A stretch of DNA of 64,000 bases from Thermoclostridium sp036562185 (GCA_036562185.1 DATCKN010000129.1:70086-134085), one strand, 5' to 3'. Counted from the first letter of the stretch, positions 8,290-17,790 are shown. Notes: generated from the sequence alone by a model not told the origin. Numbers and translations: made by a program.

Positions 8290-9036
8290 TTATACCTTTA
8301 AAAGTCTTTTTATCATGCTCTCACGGGCCAGTGCCTCAATTCTGTCGTTAAGGGGCTGTAATGAAACAAAATCCCTGTATTTCCTTTTAAGCGCAATAGT
8401 AATAAGTTCATCGGTAAGCCCGGGGTTCTTTGGCAGGAGACTGCCATGGCTGTATGAGCAGAATACATTTTTATATCTTGCGCCTTCATAACCGTCTTCA
8501 CCGTTATTGCCGCTGCCGTACACCACTTTCCCCAGCGGGGACACTCCGTCTCCCAGATATGTTTTTCCCGAATGGTTTTCAAACCCCACTACCAAACTAT
8601 CGGGCTGCTGTTTTAGACCATCAACCTTAAATACAATGTTTCCGATTAAACGCTTTTCATGTCCAATTGTCCAATGGTTCATTGCGCCGAGGCATTCTAT
8701 TTCGGTTCCGTCACTGAGTTTATAATAATGGCCCATTAACTGGTACCCCCCGCAAATACAAAGAAATACCGTGCCGTTTTCAACAGCCTCGATTAATGGT
8801 TTCTTTTTGAGAGCCAAAAGATCCTTATGCAGAATATCCTGCTCATAGTCCTGACCACCGCCTATGAAAACTATGTCATACGCATCAGGCAGAAAGGGGT
8901 CACCAATAGAGACCGGATGGACATTAACATTAATACCGCGCCATTCAAGTCTCCTAACCAGTGCCTGTATATTGCCGTAGTCCCCATACAAATTCAAAAG
9001 ATCGGGGTATAAGTGGCAGATACTTATTTCATACAT
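8290..9036 (-). CDS. gatD: Lipid II isoglutaminyl synthase, glutaminase subunit GatD
   Basis: 248 residues of the CobB/CobQ-type class I glutamine amidotransferase fold. The nucleophile is Cys95 in CICGGYQLMG, and a late His lies in CSYSHGSLLP. N-terminal ISICHLYPDLLNLYGDYGN is characteristic of GatD. It releases ammonia from glutamine for MurT, which amidates the alpha-carboxyl of D-glutamate in lipid II at the membrane. It lies 21 bases downstream of murT on the same strand, as in other Firmicutes. The ATG at 9036 is preceded by a GGAG-like site (GAAGGAG). Confidence 0.92.
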   Translation of the reverse strand: MYEISICHLYPDLLNLYGDYGNIQALVRRLEWRGINVNVHPVSIGDPFLPDAYDIVFIGGGQDYEQDILHKDLLALKKKPLIEAVENGTVFLCICGGYQLMGHYYKLSDGTEIECLGAMNHWTIGHEKRLIGNIVFKVDGLKQQPDSLVVGFENHSGKTYLGDGVSPLGKVVYGSGNNGEDGYEGARYKNVFCSYSHGSLLPKNPGLTDELITIALKRKYRDFVSLQPLNDRIEALARESMIKRLLKV

Positions 9037-9057
9037 AAAATAAAACTCCTTCTCACG

Positions 9058-10461
9058 TTACTGCCAGAAATTTTTCAATTTGAATCTTTTTTTCAGCAGT
9101 TTCCTTATATCCAGCAGTGCAGTATAGGTTGGAAGAATAAAAAGCGTTTCGCCCATATTAAGTGTACTAAGGGCAGAATCAAGCATTGCCGGGTTGTTTT
9201 TCTCAATTATTATGTGATCGGTAAAGATACCGGCATATTTTAAACGTACTGCCATATCTTCTGCACGGATACCCGATACATAAATTTTTGAAACCCGGTT
9301 TTGTATATTTTTAAGTGGTTCAAAATCAACATCGTAGAGCCAGGAAATATCTGTACCGTCAGCAGCATTGTCATTAATCATAAAACAAATAACAGAAGGT
9401 TTTTCCACAGTTGCAAGGTATTTTAAAACCTGGCTCAAACCTGTAGGGTTTTTAATTAAAATAACCTGGATGTTTTTCTCGCCTAAAGATATTGATTCCA
9501 TACGGCCAAAGCCGCTTTCAAAAGTAGAAAGTGCTTTTGCCGTTCCTTCGTGGGAAAAACCGAGGGCTTCTGCAAAAGTGACCGCAGCCAGCGCATTATA
9601 GATATTATACATGCCTGGCAGGTTTATACGGGCCTGGAAGCTGCCGGAAGGAGTATTGAAAACCACTGCCGTAAACTCACTTGTCATAGCAGGTATCCTG
9701 ACAACATGCACCAATGGTTCGGGCCGTTTATAGCCGCATTCCGGACACCGGAAAAAACCCAGGTGGCTGTAAGTATGGTAAAGATACTCGTATTTCGTTT
9801 TGCAATAAATACAATATGAAGCATCACTGTTCGAAACTTCGCCGTTATCTTCTTCAGATTCGGGCAATTTGTCCATTCCATAGAAAATAACAGGGTTTTT
9901 CACATCCCTTCCCAAGGAAGCGCAGAGAGAATCGTCACCGTTAAGTATAAGTGTTGTATCGGGATTATTTAATATTCCTTCTTTAACAGCTTCTACAGTA
10001 CTGTACAATTCACCGTACCTGTCAAGCTGGTCGCGGAAAAAATTTGTTACTACAAGGACCGCGGGATGAATATGTTTTGATGCAGCCCGGAAGGCCGCTT
10101 CGTCGACTTCCAGCAACGCTGTATGGGACGTGGGTGTACCGTTGAATTTTACATCGGATATAAGTGTTGTTACCAGTCCGCTTATTAAATTAGCCCCGGA
10201 CTTATTTGCTATATATTTAATATGGTTTTCTTTAAGGATTTGTTCTATAATTCTGGAAGTAGTAGTTTTCCCGTTAGTACCTGTAACCATAATTATCCTG
10301 TATTTGGATCCAAGAACCCGCAGAATATCAGGGCAGACGGAAATGGCCAGTTTTCCGGGAAAGCTTGTACCACCTGAACCCGTAATACGTAACAGGTATA
10401 TAGCTAATTTGCCAAGGAAAAGCGCTGAATAAAAACGTATGGTATTTATTAACTTAACCAT
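9058..10461 (-). CDS. murT: Lipid II isoglutaminyl synthase, Mur-ligase subunit MurT
   Basis: 467 residues. The Mur ligase core has the ATP loop VTGTNGKTTTS near residue 60 and an N-terminal hydrophobic stretch. A four-cysteine ribbon (CIYC, then CPEC, about residues 205-235) and the C-terminal DUF1727 domain (PTGLSQVL) distinguish MurT from MurE and folate ligases. With GatD it forms the amidated D-isoglutamine in lipid II. ATG at 10461 has AAGGAG eight bases upstream, and the gene is the first of the two-gene operon. A possible minus-strand promoter lies near 10500-10530 (TTAACA then TTATAG), not strong. Confidence 0.92.
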   Translation of the reverse strand: MVKLINTIRFYSALFLGKLAIYLLRITGSGGTSFPGKLAISVCPDILRVLGSKYRIIMVTGTNGKTTTSRIIEQILKENHIKYIANKSGANLISGLVTTLISDVKFNGTPTSHTALLEVDEAAFRAASKHIHPAVLVVTNFFRDQLDRYGELYSTVEAVKEGILNNPDTTLILNGDDSLCASLGRDVKNPVIFYGMDKLPESEEDNGEVSNSDASYCIYCKTKYEYLYHTYSHLGFFRCPECGYKRPEPLVHVVRIPAMTSEFTAVVFNTPSGSFQARINLPGMYNIYNALAAVTFAEALGFSHEGTAKALSTFESGFGRMESISLGEKNIQVILIKNPTGLSQVLKYLATVEKPSVICFMINDNAADGTDISWLYDVDFEPLKNIQNRVSKIYVSGIRAEDMAVRLKYAGIFTDHIIIEKNNPAMLDSALSTLNMGETLFILPTYTALLDIRKLLKKRFKLKNFWQ

Positions 10462-10755
10462 TATTATGCTCCTTAATGCTTTAATACCTTAAATTGGGTT
10501 TACCTATAATTTTAACCTGAATTTCCTGTTAATAAAACATCATGAACAGATGACCTAAACGAGAATATTAAACTGCATTTTTTCACAAATGTCAAATAAA
10601 ACATTAAATAATATGGAAATTAGAATGTTTTTATTATACAATAAATCATAAATAGCATACAATATTGGGTCTTTTAGTTAAAAATGAAGTTCTTATTCTG
10701 ATTACCGCGTATTTAAGCCGATACTTGGGACATCGTATACAGAGGGGGTTAAGAA
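10462..10755. other. Divergent intergenic region between murT and the sigma factor
   Basis: About 290 AT-rich bases with no gene. It must hold the promoters of murT (minus) and the sigma operon (plus). I could not single out a convincing ECF-type promoter; the sequence near 10712-10740 (CCGATACTTGGGACATCGTA) might be one but matches only loosely. Confidence 0.3.
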
Positions 10756-11376
10756 TTGGACGCAACAGAGAAAAAACTGATAGAGCTGTCTGTCAGTGGG
10801 GATATTGAAGCTTTCGAGACTCTGATTCAGTCCCATCAGAAAAGGGTATATAATATAGCATTAAGAATGACAAAAAATCATGAGGACGCTCAGGAACTTG
10901 CTCAGGATGCTATTGTTCGCGCCTTTACGTCAATTGGGAAGTTCAGGGGAGATTCCAGTTTTTCTACCTGGCTGTATAGAATAACTATGAATGTATGCAC
11001 CGACTTTTTAAGAAAAAGAAACAAAGCCGTCGTGATTTCAATGGAACAGGGTGCAGTGGCAAATGACAGCCAACAGTCAATTCAAATTGAAGAAGAAGCT
11101 CCAGGTCCTGATGAGCTGGTTGAAAAAAATCAACTGAAAAAAATGGTAAGGGATGCGATGGACTCCCTGTCTGATGAACACAGGCAGGTTTTAATTCTCA
11201 GGGATATAATGGATCTGTCTTATAAAGAAATCGCGGATACCCTTAATGTAAATGAGGGAACAATAAAATCAAGAATAAACCGTGCCAGGTCAGGCTTGAA
11301 AAAGATTATTATGCAAAGGTCGGAACTTTTTCAGGATTATGTCGTCAAATATATCAGAAAGGGGGGAAATTCATGA
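10756..11376 (+). CDS. RNA polymerase sigma factor, ECF subfamily
   Basis: 206 residues. Region 2 covers about residues 25-90 (YNIALRMTKNHEDAQELAQD, FSTWLYRITMNVCTDFLRK) and region 4 residues 130-190 (LSDEHRQVLILRDIMDLSYK, then a helix-turn-helix ending GTIKSRINRAR). It directs RNA polymerase to a dedicated promoter set, usually in response to an envelope signal. It starts with TTG at 10756 behind GAGGGGG; no ATG is near. It overlaps the anti-sigma gene by the ATGA at 11373-11376, so translation is coupled. SigW-like, but the exact ECF group is not clear from sequence alone. Confidence 0.93.
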   Translation: MDATEKKLIELSVSGDIEAFETLIQSHQKRVYNIALRMTKNHEDAQELAQDAIVRAFTSIGKFRGDSSFSTWLYRITMNVCTDFLRKRNKAVVISMEQGAVANDSQQSIQIEEEAPGPDELVEKNQLKKMVRDAMDSLSDEHRQVLILRDIMDLSYKEIADTLNVNEGTIKSRINRARSGLKKIIMQRSELFQDYVVKYIRKGGNS

Positions 11377-12311
11377 ACAGGTGTGAATATTGCTTGGAAC
11401 ATCTGTCTGCCTATATTGATGGGGAAATGTCAGAAAGTGAAATGAAAGACATCGAAGAGCATCTGAAAGAGTGCGATTCATGTGCCCACGAATTTGACAT
11501 ACTGAAGACAATCGTTTCAACCTGTAGTGAATTGGAAGAAGAATTACCCGATGGATTTAGTTCCTCCCTGCATACCAGGCTTGAAAAAGCACGGGAAGAT
11601 ATGACGGCTGATAGAAACAGGAAAGGGAAAATCAAACTGTTTTCCCAAATAGCAGCAGGTTTTGTTATAGTGGTTACTCTTGGGTTTGCCATACGTTTGG
11701 GATTTTTCGATACCGGATCTACTCGCAACGGACTTGTTGCGGGCAAAAAATCTGCATCCGATGCTGCACCAATGGCTTTAGGGCCGTCTGTCGTTGAGTT
11801 TTCTGCTCCCAGAATTGTCGGCCAGGAAGACAATAGAAGCGCCGGTGCAATTCGGGAAGATGCTGAAGATCCTCAGAAGCATAGTATTGCCCAAAGTATG
11901 GATAACATCCCGGATGATATTAAAAATCAGGAAGATTCAGGAGTTATAGTACACTTTAAGGAGTCATCGGATAAAACAGCTATAACAGAAAAATATAATA
12001 CTGAAATTACCATATACGTTGACGATATTGGCAAAGCAATTGAATCCATAATGGCTATAGATGAAAAAATCGGGAAATCCCGTGAAAGCAATACGGCTTA
12101 CCTTGAGGATTATATAAAGGCATACAGGGGCGGTACACGCAGTAATGTCGTTGAGTTAAAATTGGTTTATACCAGTGAAAAAGTTGAGAAATGTTTTATA
12201 AATGAAATACAGTCTGCTTTCCCTGATATTCAGGTTGATTCGGTTCCCTCCTCCGATAAAGGGCAGGATGAAGACGAATTTATAAAGATTATAATAGAAA
12301 AGAAAAATTAA
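11373..12311 (+). CDS. Anti-sigma factor with zinc-finger domain and large extracytoplasmic domain
   Basis: 312 residues. The N-terminal anti-sigma domain has the zf-HC2 signature H30-x3-C34-x2-C37, with an extra Cys4/Cys7 pair. A single membrane segment spans about residues 91-107. The outer region of some 200 residues begins with a low-complexity acidic linker and ends in a folded domain (about 200-312) resembling the DUF4349-like folds of other anti-sigma proteins. In the resting state it should hold the upstream sigma factor at the membrane and release it on a signal. Strong GGGGGG site five bases before ATG; the start overlaps the sigma stop. Confidence 0.87.
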   Translation: MNRCEYCLEHLSAYIDGEMSESEMKDIEEHLKECDSCAHEFDILKTIVSTCSELEEELPDGFSSSLHTRLEKAREDMTADRNRKGKIKLFSQIAAGFVIVVTLGFAIRLGFFDTGSTRNGLVAGKKSASDAAPMALGPSVVEFSAPRIVGQEDNRSAGAIREDAEDPQKHSIAQSMDNIPDDIKNQEDSGVIVHFKESSDKTAITEKYNTEITIYVDDIGKAIESIMAIDEKIGKSRESNTAYLEDYIKAYRGGTRSNVVELKLVYTSEKVEKCFINEIQSAFPDIQVDSVPSSDKGQDEDEFIKIIIEKKN

Positions 12312-12355
12312 CAACACCTTTCATCCGGTGCAAAAATAGTGTATTATTGTTATGA

Positions 12356-12377
12356 AACTCCTCCTTACGGAGGAGTT
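12356..12377 (+). terminator. Hairpin after the anti-sigma gene, weak terminator
   Basis: AACTCCTCC and GGAGGAGTT pair with a TTAC loop. The 3' flank is CGGTTTGT, without a proper T-run, so termination may be partial and polA may receive some read-through. Confidence 0.45.
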
Positions 12378-12437
12378 CGGTTTGTAGTATGGTGATTTAG
12401 CCCTGTTTATTTACGGGAAATTTACCGGGAGGGAAAA

Positions 12438-15134
12438 ATGAGTTCCAAGTTAATTTTAATAGATGGAAACAGTATTTTAAACCGCGGGTTTTATGCTCTT
12501 TCAGGACGTTCCATGCTGACTACGTCCACAGGCTTATATACCAATGCGGTTTTTGCTTTTGTAAATATACTGAATAAGTATGTTGAAGAGGAGAACCCGG
12601 ATTATATCGCCGTGGCTTTTGATCTTAAGGCAAAGACATTTCGCCATAATATGTACGAGGGATATAAAGCGCAGAGAAAAGGCATGCCTGACGAACTCGC
12701 AATGCAGCTTCCTCTTGCGAAAGAGGTCCTTCGCGCAATGAACATCACAATAATTGAACAGGAAGGGTATGAAGCAGACGATATAATCGGCAGCCTTTCA
12801 TTGAAGGCAGAAAAAGAGAATTTTGACGTTCTTATATTAACGGGTGACAGGGATTCTTTCCAGCTTATCAGCGACAGGACAAAAGTAATTCTGCCTTCAA
12901 CAAAAGCAGGAAAGACAGAGACAAATCTGTATGATAAACAGGCTATTATAGAAAAATACGGAGTTTTACCCCATCAACTGATTGATGTGAAAGGGCTTAT
13001 GGGTGATTCTTCGGATAACATTCCGGGTGTTCCGGGAATTGGTGAAAAAACTGCCTTAAGCCTTATTTCAGCATATGGAACGCTTGAAGGCGTATATGAG
13101 CATATTGATGAAATAAAACAGCCAAAACTTAAAGCATCTTTGATTGAATATAAGGAACAGGCCTTTTTAAGCCGCACTCTAGGCACCATTTTCAGGGAAT
13201 TGGATTGCTGCGGTTCATTGGATGAAATAAAAAGAAAAGAAATAAACCGCATCGAGCTTTTAAATGTTTTCAGGAAACTTGAGTTTGAAAGCCTCATTAC
13301 AAAAATGGATCTGTTATCAGTCAATGAACAGGAGCTTCCCACCACGCTGAAGGAAATAGAAATAAATCATGTTTCAACAAAGGCCGAGCTGCTTAAGTGG
13401 GTTCCATACTTGCTGAAACAGAAAACTGTTGCCATTCTTCAGTTAATTGACAAGGAAGATTCTTTCAGTTTACATCTTTCAGGCCTGGCATTGTGCAATG
13501 AAGAAGAGGTATTCTATTTTGAAACAGGCCATGAACTTCCTGAGAACTTAATTGCAACTGAGCTTAAAGAGCTGTGGCAGGACGGGAATATCCATAAAAC
13601 GGGGCATAATATCAAAGAGTGGATTACCTGGCTGTTAAAGTATGGTGTTGAGTTTAACGGCCTTATCTTTGATACAATGATTGCCGAATACCTGATAGAC
13701 TCTTTAAGGAGCAGTTACCCGATAACAAGCCTTTCCTACAAATACCTGACCCGCACTGTTCCGTCGATGGATGAACTTCTGGGAAAAGGAAAGGGATTGA
13801 AAAAGTACTCTGAAATTTCTCCGGATATATTGGCTGAGTACAGCGGCCAAAACGTGAAAGCAATTTATGATTTGTGGCCGTTGCAGAAAAAAGCGCTTAA
13901 GGAGAATCAACAGGAAGATTTGTATAATAATATAGAACTGCCCCTTGTAACTGTTCTTGCCAGTATGGAATACCATGGTTTCAAGGTGGATGCAGCCAGA
14001 CTTCGCGAATACGGTGAAGTTCTCTCATCCCGCATTGGTACTCTTGAAAAGGCAATTTATATGCTGGCAGGGGAAGAGTTTAACATTAACTCGCCAAAAC
14101 AGCTCGGTGCCATACTATTTGAAAAGTTAAACCTTCCGGTTGTGAAAAGCACTAAAACCGGATACTCCACTGATGTGGAGGTTCTGGAAGAGCTATACCA
14201 CAAGCATGATATAATACCATGCATTATTGAATACCGCCAGCTTACCAAGCTTTACACAACGTATGCCGAAGGGCTTGAAAAAGTGATTAATCCTGTTACA
14301 GGAAAAATTCATTCCAGCTTCAACCAGACAGTAACTGCTACCGGCCGTATCAGCAGTACAGAACCGAATTTGCAGAATATTCCCATCCGCCATGAAATGG
14401 GAAGGGAAATACGGAAAGCTTTCATTCCGTCGGCAGAAAATGCCGTGTTTGTAGATGCAGATTACTCCCAGATAGAACTTCGGGTACTTGCCCATATAAC
14501 CGGCGATGAAGCATTAATAAACGCTTTTGTTAACGGAGAAGATATCCATACCTCAACTGCGTCGCTGGTATTTGATGTGGATCGGGAAAATGTAACACCC
14601 GAACTTAGGAGAAGGGCTAAAGCCGTGAATTTCGGAATTGTATACGGCATCAGTGATTACGGCCTGTCAAGGGACCTGGGGATTACCCGGAAGGAAGCCA
14701 AACGGTATATCGACGGTTATTTTTTGAAGTATCCTAAAGTAAAGGAATATGTGGATGAGATTGTCCGAATAGGGCAGGAGCAGGGGTATGTTGAAACGAT
14801 GTTCCACAGAAGAAGGTATCTTCCTGAACTGGCATCGAAGAATTTCCACCAGCGTTCGTTTGGCAAAAGGGTTGCAATGAATACACCCATCCAGGGGACT
14901 GCGGCAGATATAATAAAGATTGCAATGGTGAAGGTTTATAAGGCTCTTAAAGATTCCGGCCTTAAGTCCAGGCTGATTTTGCAGGTTCATGATGAACTGG
15001 TTGTTGAAACTTTTGATGATGAACTTGAAACAGTCAAAAAACTTGTAAAAGAAAGCATGGAAGAGGCGGTTAAATTAAGTGTCCCCCTTACTGTTGACGT
15101 TTCTATAGGCCGGAATTGGTATGAAGCATCATAA
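12438..15134 (+). CDS. polA: DNA polymerase I, proofreading site degenerate
   Basis: 898 residues. The N-terminal 5'-3' flap exonuclease (about 1-290) has its metal-site motifs (LTGDRDSFQL, MGDSSDNIPGVPGIGEKTA). The polymerase domain shows motif A (DADYSQIELRVLAH), motif B (RRRAKAVNFGIVYG) and motif C (LQVHDELVVE). The middle 3'-5' exonuclease domain has lost its carboxylates: the Exo I DxE is replaced by AILQL, Exo II reads HNIKEWI, and the Exo III Asp position reads PITSL. It should therefore fill gaps and remove primers without proofreading, as in the Bacillus and Thermus enzymes. ATG at 12438 follows GGGAGG. First gene of polA-coaE-transglycosylase. Confidence 0.96.
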   Translation: MSSKLILIDGNSILNRGFYALSGRSMLTTSTGLYTNAVFAFVNILNKYVEEENPDYIAVAFDLKAKTFRHNMYEGYKAQRKGMPDELAMQLPLAKEVLRAMNITIIEQEGYEADDIIGSLSLKAEKENFDVLILTGDRDSFQLISDRTKVILPSTKAGKTETNLYDKQAIIEKYGVLPHQLIDVKGLMGDSSDNIPGVPGIGEKTALSLISAYGTLEGVYEHIDEIKQPKLKASLIEYKEQAFLSRTLGTIFRELDCCGSLDEIKRKEINRIELLNVFRKLEFESLITKMDLLSVNEQELPTTLKEIEINHVSTKAELLKWVPYLLKQKTVAILQLIDKEDSFSLHLSGLALCNEEEVFYFETGHELPENLIATELKELWQDGNIHKTGHNIKEWITWLLKYGVEFNGLIFDTMIAEYLIDSLRSSYPITSLSYKYLTRTVPSMDELLGKGKGLKKYSEISPDILAEYSGQNVKAIYDLWPLQKKALKENQQEDLYNNIELPLVTVLASMEYHGFKVDAARLREYGEVLSSRIGTLEKAIYMLAGEEFNINSPKQLGAILFEKLNLPVVKSTKTGYSTDVEVLEELYHKHDIIPCIIEYRQLTKLYTTYAEGLEKVINPVTGKIHSSFNQTVTATGRISSTEPNLQNIPIRHEMGREIRKAFIPSAENAVFVDADYSQIELRVLAHITGDEALINAFVNGEDIHTSTASLVFDVDRENVTPELRRRAKAVNFGIVYGISDYGLSRDLGITRKEAKRYIDGYFLKYPKVKEYVDEIVRIGQEQGYVETMFHRRRYLPELASKNFHQRSFGKRVAMNTPIQGTAADIIKIAMVKVYKALKDSGLKSRLILQVHDELVVETFDDELETVKKLVKESMEEAVKLSVPLTVDVSIGRNWYEAS

Positions 15135-15166
15135 AGACATACCGGAAGACAGAAAAGGTGAGGAAA

Positions 15167-15769
15167 ATGCTTACAATAGGACTTACAGGGGTAATTGGCT
15201 CGGGCAAAAGCACTGTTGCCCGCATTCTGCGGAAGTATGGCGCTGAGGTGATTTTTGCCGATGATATAGCAAAAGAAATAACAGAACCCGGTATGCCTGC
15301 ATACAGGGAAATTATTGAACACTTTGGCGACGGAATAATCGGAGAAGATAAAAGAATCAACAGGAAGAAGCTTGCCGGGATTGTTTTTTCAAACAATGCG
15401 GAATTACAGCGCTTAAACGAAATAACCCACTCAACCGTGGCAGAGGTAATAATAAAACTTGTTGACGAATACAGGAATTCAGGCAAGAAGCTAGTCGTTG
15501 TTGAAGCTATTGTTCCAATTGAACATGGCTTTCTTGATGTTGTGGATACCGTCTGGGTGGTATTGGCCAGCGAATCCGCAAGAATTGACCGGATTATGGA
15601 AAGAAGCGGCCTGACATATGAAGAAGCCAAAAAAAGAATCCAATCTCAAATGTCAGATGAAATGTATATATCAGTTGCCGACAAAATAATATATAACGAT
15701 GGATCGTTAAAAGAATTGGAAGAGAAAGTTTGGGGATTATTGAAAGATGAGAAATATAGCCCGACATAA
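15167..15769 (+). CDS. coaE: Dephospho-CoA kinase
   Basis: 200 residues. The P-loop GLTGVIGSGKST is at the N-terminus, followed by the CoaE lid region (MERSGLTYEEAKKRIQSQMS) and the terminal IIYNDGS motif. It phosphorylates dephospho-CoA at the 3'-hydroxyl, the last step of coenzyme A synthesis. The ATG at 15167 is chosen over the GTG at 15158 because AAGGTGAGG lies just upstream of the ATG and overlaps the GTG. It follows polA by 32 bases, a very common clostridial arrangement, and its last 23 bases overlap the lytic transglycosylase gene. Confidence 0.95.
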   Translation: MLTIGLTGVIGSGKSTVARILRKYGAEVIFADDIAKEITEPGMPAYREIIEHFGDGIIGEDKRINRKKLAGIVFSNNAELQRLNEITHSTVAEVIIKLVDEYRNSGKKLVVVEAIVPIEHGFLDVVDTVWVVLASESARIDRIMERSGLTYEEAKKRIQSQMSDEMYISVADKIIYNDGSLKELEEKVWGLLKDEKYSPT

Positions 15770-16328
15770 AATAAGGCTTTCGTATATTTGCATAATTCTT
15801 CTTTTTTTTATTCTTATTTTTGCCGTTGCTCCTAAAATATTAAAGAGCATGTTCCCAACCCCCCATTTGGATGTGGTTGAAAAGTATGCCAGAGACCATC
15901 AGGTAAAAATAACAATGGTATATGCAGTAATGAAGGCAGAAAGCGGGTTCAGAGCCAATGTAGTGTCCCACAAAGGTGCAGTAGGGCTTATGCAAATAAC
16001 CGAAGCAACCGGCAAATGGATAGCATCTGAGTTGGGAATAACCGAATATACAACTGATAAGCTTAACGATCCTGAGTTAAATATCAGGTTAGGCTGCTGG
16101 TACTTGTCGTATTTGATTAAACGGTTCGATGGCAACACCGAACTGGCGCTTGCAGCATATAACGCAGGGGAAGGCACTGTCAGCAGATGGATAGATTCTG
16201 ATACCATCGGATGGGAAGATTCCAGGATTAAATCCTTGCCATATAAAGAGACAGAAAAATACCTTGTCCGTGTAAACAGAATTTATTTTGTATACAAAAC
16301 TCTTTACCCCGAACTGGATTCGTGGTAA
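15747..16328 (+). CDS. Membrane-anchored lytic transglycosylase (SLT domain)
   Basis: 193 residues. One N-terminal membrane segment (about 12-30, ICIILLFFILIFAV) anchors an extracytoplasmic SLT domain. The catalytic glutamate is E65 in MKAESGFRANVVS, followed by GAVGLMQITEATG and ALAAYNAGEGTVSRW, the family signatures. It cuts the glycan strands of peptidoglycan, forming 1,6-anhydro ends. ATG at 15747 lies inside the 3' end of coaE (23-base overlap), so translation is probably coupled. The polA-coaE-SLT order is widespread in Clostridia. A role in growth or sporulation is possible, not shown. Confidence 0.9.
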   Translation: MRNIARHKIRLSYICIILLFFILIFAVAPKILKSMFPTPHLDVVEKYARDHQVKITMVYAVMKAESGFRANVVSHKGAVGLMQITEATGKWIASELGITEYTTDKLNDPELNIRLGCWYLSYLIKRFDGNTELALAAYNAGEGTVSRWIDSDTIGWEDSRIKSLPYKETEKYLVRVNRIYFVYKTLYPELDSW

Positions 16329-16376
16329 ACTTTGCTTGTTGAGGGATATTTTTAGCAATAATATCTGGAGGTTCGT

Positions 16377-16679
16377 ATGAACACCGCGATCTTTGAATGG
16401 GATTTGGTGTATCCCACCAATAATCTGTTTAATCCTGGCAGTGTCCGTATATCAGTGATGAATCCCGACATGGAGGGCAGGCTGTCCCTTTTGATATCGC
16501 CCGGAACGGAACATAATCCGTTGGATTATGCTGACAAAATAATTGAGACTATCCAGTCGGGCATATTTAACAGAATACACATTGATATCAGAAACCATGG
16601 TATTTTCTTTTTTAAAGCAGATAATAGTAAATACATAAAACTTGTTTACGAGGATGGAGAACCCCGGATTGTGTCATAA
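16377..16679 (+). CDS. Small conserved-looking protein of unknown function
   Basis: 100 residues with no motif I recognise. It is soluble, without a signal peptide or membrane segment, and rich in beta-strand-like segments (GSVRISVMNP, RLSLLISPGT, RIHIDIRNHGIFFFK). Translation is well supported: TGGAGG lies 8 bases before the ATG, and the gene fills the gap between the transglycosylase and the next promoter, 48 bases downstream of the former. Compact size and context suggest it belongs to the polA-coaE operon. No function is proposed. Confidence 0.7.
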   Translation: MNTAIFEWDLVYPTNNLFNPGSVRISVMNPDMEGRLSLLISPGTEHNPLDYADKIIETIQSGIFNRIHIDIRNHGIFFFKADNSKYIKLVYEDGEPRIVS

Positions 16680-16717
16680 TAAAACTGCATAATTACAGTT
16701 TAGCGGGAAATTTATCC

Positions 16718-16745
16718 TTGATTTTATTTTGTGGTCTGATAAAAT
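16718..16745 (+). promoter_or_regulatory. Candidate promoter of fba
   Basis: TTGATT at 16718-16723, 16-base spacer, TAAAAT at 16740-16745. The leader would be about 80 bases. Confidence 0.4.
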
Positions 16746-16829
16746 TAATATGATAATTTTGTAACAAACTTAAATCAAATGTTTAGGTTTGCTATCTTAT
16801 ATTTTTGAAATAGATGGGAGTGAATGGAA

Positions 16830-17759
16830 GTGCCATTAGTTACAACAAAAGAAATGTTTAAAAAAGCATATGAAGGAGGCTACGCTATAGGTGCCTTCAA
16901 TGTCAATAACATGGAAATAATTCAGGGAATTACCGAAGCAGCAAAAGAAGTTAATGCTCCATTAATTCTGCAGGTATCAGCAGGTGCACGCAAATACGCA
17001 AACCATACCTATCTTATGAAATTAATCGAAGCTGCTACAATTGAAACAAATCTTCCTATTGCTGTACACCTTGACCACGGCGATTCATTTGAACTTTGCA
17101 AATCCTGTATAGATGGTGGATTTACATCGGTAATGATAGATGCCTCACATCTTCCTTTCGAAGAAAACATTAAGCTGACAAAGCAGGTTGTGGACTACGC
17201 CCATCCGAGAGGTGTTGTTGTAGAAGCTGAATTAGGGCGTCTGTCGGGTGTTGAGGATGAAGTTAAGGTATCCGAAGAGGAAGCAATTTACACAGATCCT
17301 AAGGAAGTTGAAGAGTTTGTTGAGCGTACCGGTGTTGATTCTCTGGCTATAGCAATCGGAACCAGCCATGGTGCATATAAGTTTAAGGGTGAAGCAAAAC
17401 TTCGTTTTGATATCCTCGAAGAAGTGCAGAGAAGGCTTCCGGGCTTCCCAATTGTTCTGCATGGCGCGTCATCGGTTATTCCTGAATACGTGGAAACCAT
17501 TAATAAATATGGTGGTCAGATGCCGGGTGCAAAAGGTGTTCCGGAAGATATGCTCCGCAAGGCTGCTTCAATGGCAGTTTGCAAGATTAATATCGATTCC
17601 GACCTTCGCCTTGCAATGACTGCAACCATTCGTAAAGTGTTTGCAGAAAACCCGGGCGAATTCGATCCAAGAAAATACCTTGGCCCAGCCAGAGAAGAAA
17701 TTAAGAAGCTTGTTAAGCATAAACTGATTAACGTTCTTGGCTGTGCAGGAAAGGCATAA
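16830..17759 (+). CDS. fba: Class II fructose-1,6-bisphosphate aldolase
   Basis: 309 residues. It cleaves fructose-1,6-bisphosphate to dihydroxyacetone phosphate and glyceraldehyde-3-phosphate in glycolysis. Zinc-site segments are visible: VHLDHGDS, IGTSHGAYKF and VLHGASSVI. The length and the insert GGQMPGAKGVP fit the longer FbaA/TagY-like clostridial type. Start choice: GTG at 16830 gives the usual MPLVTTKEM terminus with GGGAG nine bases upstream; ATG at 16824 is only three bases from that site. Single gene ending in a strong terminator, placing sugar catabolism beside the maltodextrin locus 5 kb away. Confidence 0.94.
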   Translation: MPLVTTKEMFKKAYEGGYAIGAFNVNNMEIIQGITEAAKEVNAPLILQVSAGARKYANHTYLMKLIEAATIETNLPIAVHLDHGDSFELCKSCIDGGFTSVMIDASHLPFEENIKLTKQVVDYAHPRGVVVEAELGRLSGVEDEVKVSEEEAIYTDPKEVEEFVERTGVDSLAIAIGTSHGAYKFKGEAKLRFDILEEVQRRLPGFPIVLHGASSVIPEYVETINKYGGQMPGAKGVPEDMLRKAASMAVCKINIDSDLRLAMTATIRKVFAENPGEFDPRKYLGPAREEIKKLVKHKLINVLGCAGKA

Positions 17760-17790
17760 TTTAATACCACTTTGATAAGTATGGAAATTA

